Part shown: one piece after another, positions 1 through 12,939 of the stretch
How positions within the stretch are numbered: the first letter of the stretch is position 1
How the letters are laid out: every line of letters starts with the position of its first letter
NCBI GenBank assembly: GCA_028023455.1
Contig: JAQFVV010012546.1
Location: 2,658,081 to 2,722,080, forward strand
Length of the DNA stretch: 64,000 nucleotides
Direction: 5' to 3'
Origin: Epiperipatus broadwayi
Lineage: Eukaryota; Onychophora; Udeonychophora; Euonychophora; Peripatidae
Position numbers and translations under genes: made by a program
The notes under the pieces: generated by a model
Told to the model about the DNA's origin: nothing
Seen by the model: the letters and a program-made list of their open reading frames with translations, nothing else
Database searches by the model: none

Positions 1-588
1 AAGATTGATTATGATGAGTTAGAAGAAGTTAACAGTTACAAATACCTTCAGATTATTAATACAGATGGAAACATAATGAATGAAATCAATCATAGAATTA
101 AACTTGGTTGGAGTACTTTTGGGAAAAATAACTTGATACTAAAAAGAAATATGCCTATGTTTTTGAAAAGGAAGGTTTTTAATAAATATGTTTTGCCAGT
201 TCTTACTTATGGATCTGAGACTTGGACACTTAATAGAAGAGAAATACAGAGACTTCAGACCACCAAAAGAAGTATAGAGAGATGCATATTGGTAGTTACA
301 AGAATAGATCGAAAACAAAATATATGAATAAGAGAACAAACAGGTGTTACTGATCTCATTGAAAAAATTAAGAGACTGAAGTGGAGTTGGGCTGGACATA
401 TTGCTAGAAAAAATGATAATAGATGGACAATTGAAATTTTGAACTGGATTCCAAAAGATTGTAAAAGACCCAGAAAGAGACCACATGTGAGATGGGAAGA
501 TGAAATAAGAATGTGTGCAGTGGTGATGTGGAGAAGAGAAGCTAAAGTTAAGAAAAGATGGATTAAACTTGGAGAGACCACCCTGTAG
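1..588 (+). pseudogene. RTE-like LINE, C-terminal end of ORF2
   Basis: This is the C-terminal part of a non-LTR retrotransposon polyprotein, cut by the window edge. The frame runs from base 1 to the TAG at 586-588 with one in-frame TGA at 325-327. It begins in the region after the reverse-transcriptase catalytic core (KIDYDELEEV, YKYL), continues through HRIKLGWSTFGKNN and VLPVLTYGSETWTL, and ends with the family's WAGHIARK...DNRW, KRPRKRPHVRWEDEI and RWIKLGE motifs. This tail is typical of RTE-type elements found in many invertebrates. The element ends in a (TGA)n tail just after the stop, as RTE elements do. A second copy lies inverted at 11838-12560. The internal stop and missing 5' part make it a dead fragment. 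Confidence 0.85.
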
Positions 589-602
589 TGTATTGATAAT
601 GG

Positions 603-622
603 TTGATGATGATGATGATGAC
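603..622 (+). repeat. (TGA)n microsatellite, 3' tail of the RTE-like LINE
   Basis: A short TGATGA run sits immediately downstream of the LINE stop codon. The inverted copy at 11838 has the same run in reverse complement (CATCATCAT), so this is the element's own 3' terminus, not a chance microsatellite. Confidence 0.75.
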
Positions 623-3600
623 ATCAAAGTTATAATACTTATGAATAAAATGTTAAATTTTGAATCATTAAAGTAGTGAATATTTTTATATAACAATTTT
701 ATTTTTAACATTTTTTAAAAAAAATTAATGTAAGGAATATCTACTTATCAATAACGCTCTATCCTTTGAATAAGAGTCATACAGCTGATTAATCTATTTT
801 TCCATTTTGTTTTGTTGATAGTTCACATTTTGAATTCCACAACATCTTTCTATCTTTTATATCATTCAATAAAGTCAATATTTTCTGTCCTTTTTTCTGT
901 TTTCATTCACAATTTCCTCCTAAACATCCTTCTTTATACAATTATTTTTTTCTTAGTATAAGTTCAATCCATCTATATATATATAAGTAAAGATAAAACA
1001 AGTTTCAAATAGTTCACAGAAGCCAAAATACCAGCACCTCATAGAGAGACAGAGAAATAGAAAGCATTACAAAGTCATTGTCAATTATTTAGTAATGACA
1101 GTTTATATATTTTTTCATTTTTATTACTATCCAATTAAGAGTAGTACTGAATTGCTACTTGATTTTTTAAAAACTTTTTATAGAAGCCTAAAAAAATTAA
1201 ATTTTTATCGTACATGAATTTAAACCTGGCCTTTGGAAATAATGTGTTATACTATCATTACATCATGAAACAAGATGATTTATTATAAAATAGAAATTTG
1301 TGATTTAAAAAACATTTAATAATTATTACATTATTATTAATTTGTATATGTGGGCATATAGATTAAAATATTAAAGATGAGAAAATAACTCTTTCATTCT
1401 CTTTACTTTCTTTTAATAAAATTATAAGATTTACAAGTAAATAAATTTCCAATTTTTTTGGAAGAGAGAAATTAAGAAGAAAAGAAAATTGAAGAACATC
1501 AAAATAAAATGTTAACTAAAAGTTATTAAATAGTTGTAAAATGATTAAAACATTAGCTTTTATATACATTTTGGGACAGAACCTGTAATTCCAGATTACT
1601 CTGAATGTAATCAAATGTCAAATCTCATTAAAGTAAATCAATCAAAAATATTATAAAACTATTAATTAGTTACTTAATGTGAAAGAAAAATCATATTAGT
1701 TAATATGTCTTTAACAAGAATCAATGAATGGTTGAAAATGGTTAAATGCATGTAAATATTATTACATAATCTTCAAAACCAAAATTCATGCTAAATTAAC
1801 AAGTTTGGTATTCTCATGGAATTTGTACTGAGTTTTCCATCTGGGCTTTGCATTTATTAATCATCTGCATAACTTGGAGCAGTGTGACAATCTTTCTAAA
1901 GCTTCCAGCCTTTAGAAAGATATTTGCCCAATTACGAATCTTTTTTATGTTTGACAAAAAAAGAACCAACCTTCAAAAAGCACATTATTAAACTATAAGT
2001 CTAAGCAAATCAAACTTTAAACCACAGAAACTATCAAGAAGTTAACCACACAATGATAATCATATAATTTCAAAGCATAATAAAGAAATAATATTTTACT
2101 TTAATATCTTTAATAATAGATAGTGATATAAAATATACACACATACTATATTTACAATGTGAGGTGAGAATTACTTTGTTATGTTATTATTTTTTTTAAA
2201 TGCATAAATAATACATTTGATTATAATTTTTAAATATTGCTTAACATATTTCTTAAAATAAGACTTTATAAAATCTTTTTTTTATTTGTATCTGCTCAAT
2301 TTTTATTGTAGGTTAATAATTACTGTAATCCAATAAGGGGAATTATACTGTTTCTGTAGATAATTGAAATGTGTCAAGCCAATACATCATGTTAAATAAA
2401 TTTATATATACTTTAATGAGTTGTCAATACATAAATTACGATATTTGTCTTCTAATTGTGAAATAGATATTATTTTGATTGTTGTTCACTCATTCATTTT
2501 GTCTTACGTAGAGATGTAATTATATTCAAGATGTAAAAATATTAACATTATTAATTTGTTATGCTTATCATTATAAATAAAAGTAATCACAGTGTACATT
2601 GCTTGAGAGTTCATAACAATTTCAAAACAGAAGATGACAAAACTGGGATTATGTTTATTGGGCATTGATCTTTATCCTCTATCTTTCTACCATTGCACTA
2701 AACCACTAAGGACTTACTAATTATTAGTTAATTCTTATTATTGCTCATTTATCATTTAAATAATTGTTTTTTTTTGTATTGCATGTTATATTTGTTCACA
2801 CATTTTATGTTTATTGCAATCATCAGGTCATTGATATTAGGAAAATTATGTTTTGAGTAGTAAGTACCATGGGCTATGAATGAGAAAGGGTTGAGTTATA
2901 AGAATTGACTCTCCTGTTAACCCAGTTAAAATAGTAGACTAGATATATCCCCATGGTAGAACTACATTTAACCCATGAATTACAAATAAGATGGTTATCA
3001 TCACATAAAATACACATTTTTATCACATTAACATAAATTTATAATTAATTTTGGAATATTATCATCAGCATACTTTACAATCACTTCTATTGTTCATTAT
3101 GTTTTGTTTTAGGACTTTATGGATAAACTATGATTTTTGACCTATATTCTATATAGTTTTTTATATTATCAGATGTATCTGGCCTATAAAGGCAGTGTTT
3201 TTTTAATTGACAGCTTTAACATTTTTTTTTTTTAAATTTAATATAAATTAAATAAAAGATATTAATAGTATATAAATAAATGTGATAAATATACCCAATC
3301 ACTTTTGTATCACGATTTATTAATGGATGAATTACTTCATAGTAATAGTTTTTTTTTTAATTGGTTGCTTTAATGATTTTTTTTTTGCTTTGTGAAATTA
3401 CTTGCTTTAAATAAAAGTCTCATCATCAAATTAAACCTTTAAATTAAATTTTGCATTTTTAAATATACCTGTTATATTTGATATGTTAATTTGATAGCAT
3501 GATGGAAGACTTTCAATGATGGAATCACATAAAATATTCCTCATAATGCAGATAAATGTAATATTTTATTTTAATTGGTTGTGAATTTGACACATGACAG

Positions 3601-4250
3601 CTTTAAGAACAAACATACATTCACCAATCAGACAACAAAGAAAATAAACATTCACCAATCAGAAAACAAAGATAATAAGGATTTTATATAGATTGAACTT
3701 GTATGACTCATTTGTTGAGCATTGATTTTGAAGTTAGCAACTAAACGTTTGGGCATGCCACAAATATATATCATAAAATAATCATTGCATTGAAAGAAAA
3801 TTATAAAATTAAGCCATTAAATATAAATTAGAAATTTATATTTTATTAAAATAAAAATTTATTGGAAATGCTTAGATAGATTAATTTTTTATTGCTATCA
3901 TTGATTTACCTAAAATAATTTTATAATATTGTATAATGTATATATTGATAATAATAAAACAGAAACTAATAAGAAACACATTTAAAATATCTGACTATAT
4001 AGCTCACTGATAATATTTTACTCAGACATAGGTGTTATCAAATCTAGAGCTGAACTGCAGTTATTCAAATTATTTGGGCCCAAAAATAATTCATGTAATC
4101 AAATACTCTGAATAATTCAAGTAACAATCGTTTTAAATAAGCAATAGATAAGTGAATATAAAAATTAATATATTTCAAAATATGTTATAAAATATTTAAT
4201 ACACTAATTTGTAAATTTCTTATACTTAATATTTGTTATATATGGAAGTA
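623..4250. other. AT-rich non-coding DNA, no gene seen
   Basis: No ORF, RNA gene or recognisable repeat family. Small features only: an imperfect hairpin near 1888-1924 (CTTTCTAAAGC...CTTTAGAAAG) and a two-copy tandem repeat at 3617-3678. Confidence 0.6.
3617..3678 (+). repeat. Two-copy tandem repeat, period 31 bp
   Basis: Two adjacent units share ACATTCACCAATCAGA followed by an ACAAAGA block; they start at 3617 and 3648 and differ at a few positions. Each unit holds a CCAAT pentamer, which may be coincidence in this composition. Confidence 0.7.
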
Positions 4251-4254
4251 GAAG

Positions 4255-4400
4255 GATTGGAACTTAGAATTTTTTAATCTATAATCGTCCAGCATTCTAT
4301 CTCAAGCAATCGATAAACACATAACCACGTGTACATGTGAAAAAGATGGATGATCCCCAATATATGTATTTCGTGGTGAATCAGCACTCAATTTGAAAAT
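4255..4400. repeat. Dispersed repeat family E, degraded copy
   Basis: It shares with the copies at 14660, 33725 and 40190 the order AAAAGATGGATGATCCCCAA, then ATATGTATTT, then GTG(A/C)TGAA(T/C)CAGCACTCA. The class is unknown; see the fuller copy at 33725-34070. Confidence 0.5.
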
Positions 4401-5163
4401 AGTAATTAAACTGTTGCAAAAAAAATAATAATAATTTATTTATTTATAATCTTCCATCAGAATTTCTAAGCAAATTAGCTATAAAAAAATTAAATTTAAT
4501 AATGTCTAAAATCGCACGTGGGAAAATTAGTCTGATCAGGTTCATTATTTGAGAGAAACTTCTATTCTCAAATTGTTATTTTAGCGTTCAATAATCAGAA
4601 CTTCAATAGAAAAAGGTTAAGCTATTGTCATATATTTTTTTCCTGAGAGGTCAAGTTTACTTTGTTTAAATCATATTTATCTTTTTTTTTAATAAAATAA
4701 TTTGATATTTAACGTTAATCTCTGCTCAGCATATCATGTATTAATTTACTTTTGTTATGTGTATCCTCATTAGAATTGTTTACTCAACAAATAACTACGT
4801 AAATAGCAATAGGTACAGCAATTCCATCTATTTGCTTTACTTTATATCCTAGAGGCATGTAGTGTAAAGAAAAAAAGGCAAAACAAAAAAGTATATAGGA
4901 TATATGTTGTTTGTTCATGATTGCTATAGATTGCCCTGTTATATAGTAAATAGAATAAATTAATATTCCTAATGCTGAAGTTGAAAGTAAAAAGGAAATG
5001 CTATGTTGGTTGTTTTGGTATATATAATCAAAATATTTGAGTAAAACATTTTTTTTCTAAATAAACCTTTGGATTTTTGTGGATTTTATTTAATAAATAA
5101 TATCTTAAATCTTTTAGTCTAAAAGATTTATTTTTTTATAATTTGTGGTAGGAAGTAGTCTTT

Positions 5164-6157
5164 TTTTTTTTTCAAAATAAACTTTATTTGAACAAAAAGT
5201 AAAATATACTGTACATAGTAATATAGAGTTCCTGTTTACAATCATGTCTGACACATTAAAGATCAATTAGTTATTAAATTAGATGATGAGTACAGGATTA
5301 AAAGTAAAATTTTATGTTATGTTACTTATCAGGAGTGATCTAATTTGGCATATAAATCCCATGGTGTGTAAAGTTTAAGTGTCATGAATAAATAATATAC
5401 ATGGCCATTGCTAAATATTTAATTGACTCCATGTTTGCTCAGCAAGGCTAGGCAGGCATGATCTTAGATCACTTTCTTTAGCTTTATATAATAACTTTAA
5501 GAAAATGTTTTCAATAGGATCTCTATCAAATAATACCTTACATCTAATCTTCCATATAATAAAATTTATGGAAGTGGCCAGGGGGGTGTAGCCAAAATTT
5601 CCATTTTTGAATGCATCATTAAGGTAGACATTTGAAGAATTGTATCCTGTAATCCTATGTAGGGCAATATTCTGTAAACGAGTCCACCATTCACATTGAT
5701 AGAGTATGTGTCAATGGACTCATCAAATCTTCTACAAAGAGTACATATTGTATCAATGTTGTGTCCCCTCTGATTACAAAGAAAAATCCCAGTAGGCAAG
5801 GCTCCAAGGTTGACCTTAACCAAAAAAATTCACAAACTTTGGTTCCAATTTCAGGATCTTAGTTAGCATCATGAGACAAAAGATTGCAACTGGGAGAAGA
5901 TTATCTGTCCTAGATTTACCAGAGTGAACTAATTGATAAGAACTCCAGTATGATATTTTTTTATCAAGCATGGAGCTAGAGCTTTTGATGCTATTAAAGA
6001 CAATAGTTAATTGTTGTTGCGTCCAGATATTTCTTTTATGAGGGGGTGGGTGATCAGTGGGGATTATTTTTTCAAAAGGTATGGAATTTTCTATGTTTGC
6101 ATTGTCTTTGAAAATTTTAACAAGGACATTGTAACTCCTCTGTATCATTAGATACAT
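5164..6157 (-). pseudogene. LINE (family B) 3' end: C-terminal ORF plus 3' UTR and A-tail
   Basis: Read on the minus strand, two overlapping frames (6157-5816, then 5823-5566) give a protein with IPTDHPPPHKRNIW, a hydrophobic stretch, and VNLGALPTGIFLC...CTLC. The paired cysteines resemble the zinc-knuckle tail that ends many non-LTR retrotransposon ORF2 proteins. After another frameshift the frame continues to a TAG at 5413-5411 (KESDLRSCLPSLAEQTW). A 3' UTR of about 230 bp follows and ends ATTTTGAAAAAA. The copy at 39048-39492 shares this 3' part closely in the other orientation, which fixes the 3' end of the family. Several frameshifts: dead. The LINE clade is not certain. Confidence 0.75.
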
Positions 6158-6899
6158 TTATAATCTAGATTTAATAAAATGTAAATCAAGCCCAGATAAT
6201 CCTTCTGTAATAATCAATTAATATATTTAGCTATTCTTAGCTAGTGATTAAGAATTGAAAAAAAAAGCTCAAACATTCATTACTTAACAATTAGCAAGCC
6301 TAAGACTTCTGCTTTTACCTTCAGTTTTCCCTATGGAAGGCTGGTGGAGAGATCTTTGCCCTGCAGTGATAAAATTGAAAGCAGTCACATCTTTTTCTTT
6401 ATATACGTGTTTATGTGAATAACTTTCTAAAGCTTCTATTATTAATTATTTTGCATCCAAAGCTATTTTTTATTAATTGTTTATACAAATCTACATTTGT
6501 TTTTAACAATAGCATTCATTAATTTTTTTAAATTTAAAATAAATATATTTTTATAATTAAACATGCGAAAATGTGTTTACAATTATAATTTAGTTTCTAA
6601 CAGCATTTCATTTAAAATTACAAATGTAATTTTTTTTAATTAGAGAATTGTTTTCTTACTGTTTTGTGATTAAAATATATTTATATTAATGTATAAAATG
6701 CTGCAAATGAAATAGTAAACAATAGAAAATAATTTAAATTCAAATTATATAAATCAATGAGACATATAGACGATAGATCTATAGATGATATAATAAAAAT
6801 ATATGTATAAAAATGCAAAAAAAAAAAAAATACAAATTCTTTAAATTTTAAGACTTAGGTCTTCGATTGTATTTCATAATTATTTTTTAAAACATTCCA

Positions 6900-7010
6900 C
6901 AATACTTAAATATAATTTGAGGGGATTTAAATTCAGACTTTCAAGCACTCTTCAATCATCTATTCTATCTTATACAACCAATACGCATGAATCCCATCCA
7001 TATGAAAAAA
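6900..7010. repeat. Dispersed repeat family E, partial copy
   Basis: It begins GGGGATTTAAATTCAGACTT and includes ACGCATGAATCCCATCC, matching the first third of the copy at 33725. Only the left end of the family is present. Confidence 0.5.
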
Positions 7011-7274
7011 AAAGAAGATATCTAATATACACTTAAGTATATTTACTAATATTTGAATTTAAATAATTAAATATATTTTCACTGTGTGTTTTAATGTGTA
7101 TAGTAAAGATTTTTAGATAATTTTTTAGCAATGAATGACCGAAAGAAACTATTGTATCTAACTTATTACTTGGATGTTATACAAACTCCTGATCAATTGA
7201 TCCATAATAATGATATTAGCATTTATAAAGTTTATTTATCTATTTAATGCAATAAGTGCTTTGAAAGAGTTCTA

Positions 7275-7387
7275 GTCAAGCATTGGTAGCCGAGAGGTCA
7301 GTACATCTGCTTTGCAAGCAAGCAATTGCTTGCAGATAGTTGACGCGGGTTCGCTTCTCGGCGATGCTTTGACATATGGAAAAAAAA
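7275..7387 (+). mobile_element. tRNA-derived SINE, copy 1
   Basis: A tRNA-like head (A box TAGCCGAGAGG, B box GGGTTCGCTTC) starts with GTCAAGCATTGG and ends GATGCTTTGACATATGG plus an A-tail. It is flanked by a 7-bp direct repeat AGTTCTA at 7268-7274 and 7388-7394, the mark of LINE-mediated retroposition. The body is about 15 bp longer than a normal tRNA because of extra sequence between anticodon arm and T arm (TTGCTTGCAGATAGTTG), a feature shared by copies 2, 4, 5 and 6. Confidence 0.88.
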
Positions 7388-7394
7388 AGTTCTA

Positions 7395-9380
7395 TATAAA
7401 AAATATCCCTTTTAATACATTGACTAAAAATTAAGTGGAAATCATGCTAAACATTTTTTGAGGTTGTCTATTATATGTTAATTCACATTTGTCTTCAACA
7501 CTAACTTTAAAGTTAATAAATGAATAAAATTTAAAAGAATAATTTTATTCTTTTTATCAGCTACTTTACAAAAAAGGTTTTGTATTATTTATTGATTTAT
7601 TTGTGAATAAATAGACAACCAATAAAAACATTTATTTATTTATAAATAAATATATAAATCATTTTATTATGTAAAGCAATTATAATATAAATTTTATTTT
7701 ATTGATATTTTATAAATCTTTATTTATTCTTTGGTAAATAATGATTGTTCTTTCAGTAATTTATAAAATCATCCAGCATTCATTCATTTTTTAGTCATAT
7801 TTGCATAATTATTTATAAATAAATCATGAATTCCAATATGGATTAAAAATATTACATATTTTTCAATAAGCTATATATTTATGTTATATTAAAGATTAAT
7901 ATCTATATAAAACTTACAAAATGATTTTATAATATATTTAATTTTTTAGTGTAATAATAGTTTTCATTAGGAAAAAAACAATTTGCAGTTAACACTATTG
8001 ATTATATATAAGTTATTTAAAATAAAAAAAAATGTTTTTATATATATATTTCATTTTTCAAACACTAATTTTGCATATACATTAACATATAAGCAGTGAT
8101 CAATGGAGAATGAGGTGATCTGATGTTGTTTTTTTTTGTAATAGAGATCAGTGAAATAATTTAAACATATTATAGAGGCCAATAATATAAATTATATTAA
8201 GTATTTGTTTTATTTTTACATAATTTATTATAATCAGCTAGAGCATTGTTAATATAATTTTAATTTTTGTGCATGAAGGTTTACAAGTTATCTTATATAT
8301 CAAAGTGAGTACATTTTAATGTGAGCCTCATATCTGAATCTAAACAAATAATTTATTTTGAAAACAATAACTATAAGATAATATTATGATCTTTTATTTT
8401 TTTAAACAACAATGAACATTTATTATGGATTTGGGTGGTAGATATATTATAAATAAAATTTTACATAAAAAATCACCTTAACAGAACTTTTTCCAGATGA
8501 AAAAAAAGTTTCTTGAAATTCCTTTAGAAATCACGCCTTAAAACATTTATCCCAGTATATACTATATGATCACTCATTTTGTCACAAGGCTATGGTTAAA
8601 TAATAAATGAGTATTAAATTAGTATCATTAACTTTTGTAAATATTTTCATAAAAAACTATATATTTTTTAAAATGTAAGATTTACTACAAAATAATAATC
8701 TCATACAGTTGGCCAAATTTTTGATAACTGCATAATATTTGAATTTTATAATTGTTGGTAAGAAAAAAAATACATCGATGATGTTTAATGTATTTATATT
8801 ATCATTAAACTTGTGTATGTTGTGTTTAAGAAGAGATAATACTTATTAATTAAGTAATGAAATGATAAAATTATTTGTTAAAATTTAAAATTCTTTGATA
8901 GAAGATATTAAAATATTAATAATTAATGTTATATTTTATATAGATTTTTCATAAAATGATAAAAGCAGAAATGTGAAAATGCTGATAAATAAGTAAAATA
9001 GAAATAATTATTATTTTTTATTTAGAAAAAAAAAAAAGAAATAATTAATGTTTTTGGAATGAAAATCAATTTGATTTTTAAAAATAAAGTATAAATCACA
9101 AATAATAAAACATTATACACAAGCATAGACTTTTGACTTTAAGTTATCTATATTATGTACGAATTCATATTTTAATGTAAGTTGTTAATATTTTGAATAA
9201 AATGACTGTTCAGAATTATATTCCATATAGGCTATATTTATCCATTAAGGTTAATATTATATATATGTATAATCATTAAAAACCTGTAAACACTTAGACA
9301 ATCGCAATATCAATAACAATATCAACAATTTCAAACTGTTGTCAAAACAACTTCCTGAACATACAAGACCATTTTTACAT
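7395..9380. other. Very AT-rich non-coding DNA
   Basis: Dominated by A and T runs and imperfect ATTTATTTATAAATAAAT-type stretches around 7600-7680. No ORF above background and no recognisable element. Confidence 0.6.
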
Positions 9381-9383
9381 TCA

Positions 9384-9393
9384 TATATATATA

Positions 9394-9426
<33 letters not shown>
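9384..9426. repeat. Compound microsatellite (AT)n-(ATT)n
   Basis: A short ATATAT run passes directly into about nine ATT units. The asparagine run it creates on the minus strand is not a protein. Confidence 0.9.
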
Positions 9427-9589
9427 GGAATACAAGTGAGTGATCATTCACTACATGATGTTACAAAGTGTTCAACGTTACAAAGCAAAACAATTATTGA
9501 CCAGATTTACAAAGTATATATGCTCGATAACAAATGTATCCATAAAAGGGTTGTATAATTTTGCTTAATGTGTATCTATACATAGATGA

Positions 9590-9800
9590 GCACAGATCTG
9601 CACTGCTCAAAAGCAATCCATCAAGAGGGCACAGCAGCCCATAAAAGTGGAAAAGGTGCTGGAAACTTTGATGCTGTACCCTCCCGGCAGGTTTTCCAGA
9701 TAGCAGCAATAATTTTCAACAGCCCACACCCATAAACCAGACCCCCAACGACCACCATCATCAACCCCTGTGAAAGAAATGAGGTGTGCAGACCCGTGCC
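9590..9800. other. Locally GC-richer island of unknown origin
   Basis: Base composition changes abruptly here (CAAGAGGGCACAGCAGCCCA, CCTCCCGGCAGG, CCAGACCCCCAACGACC). A minus-strand frame of 71 codons crosses it (9709-9494) but matches nothing I recognise. It could be the remnant of a mobile element of different composition or a piece of an old exon or conserved non-coding element; the sequence does not decide. Confidence 0.35.
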
Positions 9801-9959
9801 TTCAAATGTTACAACAAAACTCTATTACTGTTACAAAAATGATATTTCTAGCTGGAGTGTCTAGCATCCAGTTTTTCAAATGAATTTGTCTGTGGTAATA
9901 ATCTTGATAAAAGAATTGTTTCAGTTTTATTCCTTAAATTTCTCAATCCTTACAAAAAG

Positions 9960-10139
9960 TTATTCATTAAGTGACTTTGTTAAAACAGTTGATTTTTCAT
10001 CTTCCTCATCTGTTAAATCCAATATAGTATGATAAGCCTCTTGCATAATGTTATTTACCTCATACTTTGATTGTAATGCATCTTCATACTTAAATTCTTG
10101 GTTATTAACATTAAATAATTTGTTTGACTTACTATTCAT
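9960..10139 (-). CDS. Unrecognised 59-codon ORF
   Basis: A short open frame on the minus strand starts at ATG 10139-10137 and stops at TAA 9962-9960. It encodes an acidic peptide with a C-terminal block LDLTDEEDEKS. About 40 bp downstream on the minus strand there is AATAAAA, which could be a polyadenylation signal. I do not recognise the product. The amino-acid composition is less A/T-driven than that of random frames here, which is the only reason to list it. It may be a terminal exon, a decayed transposon ORF, or chance. Confidence 0.2.
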   Translation of the reverse strand: MNSKSNKLFNVNNQEFKYEDALQSKYEVNNIMQEAYHTILDLTDEEDEKSTVLTKSLNE

Positions 10140-11837
10140 ACATATATTTTAATTTCAAAAACATTACAGTGAACATCTATAAAACATTTTTCATATATGT
10201 TAATGATTTAAGTAAAGTTTAAAGATGTAGTTATTAGTGTAATTGACCAAGTATCCACAACTTGGGCTTGAATTTGTATTGAAGAGACATTGAAAATTTT
10301 CAGATTACAAGTACATTTAGAATTTTTGTTTTAGGTATCTAGCATACAATCAATCTAAATACCCATCAAGGACTTGTCAATAAGTGAGTACATATTGGTT
10401 GGTCAAATGAGTAACTGACCATAAAAACAAACCAACAAACAAATAATGCAAATGTAGTACAATGCAGCATTTCTGTTCATGGTGAAACATTCTTTCCCTA
10501 AGATTATTAAGTCAATAAAGTACTTTTTCATTAACGTAAAAGAACCCATTCAATATTTTGTAATGCAGTTTTAATATTTAATGCTTATTAAAATATATGA
10601 CTTAAATCTAAAAAGAAAATGAATGATAAAATAAATTAAATGACAAATAATAAAAACAGTGATTAATTATTACCCTTTGTTCATAGTATTTCAGTTTTTG
10701 GACTTACCTATGTTTAAACAACCTTCAAAAACAAATCAAGGCTTGTAAATTTTATTTTATTTTCTCTTTGGGAAACAATTTTATCTAATTTATTTTTATA
10801 ATGTAAAATTATTTCTAAAACTCATCATTTCATATAAATTATGTATCTTTTTGTTTTCAGTTTTATCTTATAATTGGAAAGTTTTAGACATTCATACATA
10901 CATTGTTATCATATATAGTTCTCTATATTTTGATAAAATCTATTAAAAACATCGAAATTATTTAACATAACATTTTCATTGCTTCTATAAAAAGACAATC
11001 GAATTATTTAAGCGTTTCTTTGTTTTGGATGTTTTCACTTATTTTGTTATATTCATTTTGCTTTTATTTTACGTCTTTATTGTTATCCATAACATATTTT
11101 TGTTTTAGCTATTTTTATGTAAAATTTCAATTTTGCCACCTTTTCTTATTTTAAATATTTTAAATCAATAAATACATTTTTTTTTATTTATTGTGCCATT
11201 TGTTGTTTTACTTTTTACATTTTTTACTTATATATTTTAATAGAATCTTAGTTTATATTTGTATGTACATGCAGGCACATACGTATATATATATATATTT
11301 GTGTGTATTCATTTTAAATATGTTCAAGAAAATTAAAGTTTAAATAATATATCGCTAAAAACTGTTCTCTTTGCAATTTGTAAAAATTCATCTGTAAAAA
11401 ACTTTATTTAATTTTTTCTAAGAAAAATCTTGTTTAAAATGAAATTTTTATTGCTAAACCTTTCTGAAACTTTTGTTTAAATTAAAACTATCAAAATCCA
11501 CTTTCAAATACTATAAAAGTTATATTATCAAGAATGGAATTTGCAAGTATAAAAATTCCAAGTATTAAAAGAATATTAAAAAAAAATTCTTTTTATAGGT
11601 TTTGTTGTTGCTGCTGTTATTAAATTTGTCTTCGTCTTTAAAACTTTTATAGAATTCATTAATAAATTCATTTATATTTTTTGCATAACATTAAATTATT
11701 ATATTTATATGACAATTGTTTCAAATATCAAGCGACAATAATTATTTCTATTATAAATGCCTTCTTAATTATTTCAGAATTTAATGTACTCATTTGATGA
11801 TGTTTCTATTGCTTTTTGATAATATTGGAATCATTAT
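10140..11837. other. AT-rich non-coding DNA, no gene seen
   Basis: T-rich in its second half with a short TA run near 11285-11300. No coding or repeat signature recognised. Confidence 0.55.
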
Positions 11838-12560
11838 AGTCATCACCATCATCATCATCAACCATTATCAATCCACTGCAGGATGAAGGTCTGTCCAAGT
11901 TCAATCCATCTTTTCCTATGTTTAGCTTCTCTTCTCCACATCACCCCTGCATACTTTCTTATTTTATCCATCCATCTCAATGTGGTCTCTTTCTGGGTCT
12001 TTTACGATCTTTTGAAATCCAGTTTAACATTTCAATTGTCCATCTATTATCATATCTTCTAGCAATATGTTCAGCCCAACTCCACTTCAGTCTTTTAATT
12101 TTTTCAATGAAGTCAGTAACACCTGTTTGTTCTCTTACCCATACATTGCATTTTTGATTTCTTCTTGTTACTCCCAACATGCATCTCTCCATACTTCTTT
12201 GAGTGGTCTGAAGTCTCTGTATTGCTCTTCTATTAAATATCCAAGTCTCAGATCCATAAGTAAGAACTGGCAAAATTCATTTATTAAAAACATTCCTTTT
12301 CAAACACATAGGCATATTTTCTTTTAGTATCAAGTTATTTCTACCAAAAGCACTCCAACCAAGTTTAATTCTATGATTAATTTTATCCATTATGTTTTCA
12401 TCTGTATTAATAATCTGACCAAGGTATTTGCCACTGTTAACTTCTTCTAACTCATCATAATCAATCTTTATTTTCATATTTTGAGAAAATCTATTAAACA
12501 TTACTTTAGTCTTTTTAACATTTATCTTTAGTCCTACTTTCTTACTTTCATCTATATATA
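11838..12560 (-). pseudogene. RTE-like LINE 3' end, inverted copy
   Basis: Same family as 1-588, on the opposite strand and slightly longer at its 5' side. The minus strand begins near 12560 with VGLKINVKKTKVMFN, the segment just after the catalytic YxDD region in RTE-type reverse transcriptases, and continues KIDYDELEEVNSGKYLGQII and HRIKLGWSAFGRNN. A frameshift lies near 12275. It then continues MPVLTYGSETW, RAIQRLQTTQRSMERCML, WAEHIARRYDNRW and KRPRKRPH. The element ends at the lower coordinates in CATCATCAT, the complement of the (TGA)n tail at 603-622. 5' truncated, frameshifted, non-functional. Confidence 0.85.
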
Positions 12561-12939
12561 GTGTTTTGTATTATATTTGTTATATTACTGGCTCAATTTT
12601 TAATTGCTTTTTTTAAATTTTTATTTCTTTATTAGTGTAGTCAGCATTGGTTATTATCCTAATTTATTTTATTCTTTTTGACTCATACAAATAAATATAT
12701 TTATAAATAAATATATTTATACAAATAAATATAATGTATATATGTTTTCAAATAATCTGATTAAAAGCAGATTTTATAAAATTTATTCCTTATCAATGCT
12801 AGATACCATTCATGTCTCACTCCTAATAAAATAATAACGTTTTTCATTGAAGATTTATTAATGCAATTTAATAAGAGTATCATCTGGCAAACCATAATAA
12901 CTCAAGCTTACACTAGATGGCATTAGTGTTGATTTAGAA

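Noticed and set aside
139-711. 190-codon minus-strand ORF at the left edge
   Set aside because: It is the antisense shadow of the LINE ORF on the plus strand, which has a recognisable protein; the serine run comes from the (TGA)n tail.
11918-12327. Plus-strand ORFs over 11.9-12.3 kb
   Set aside because: Antisense shadows of the inverted LINE copy.
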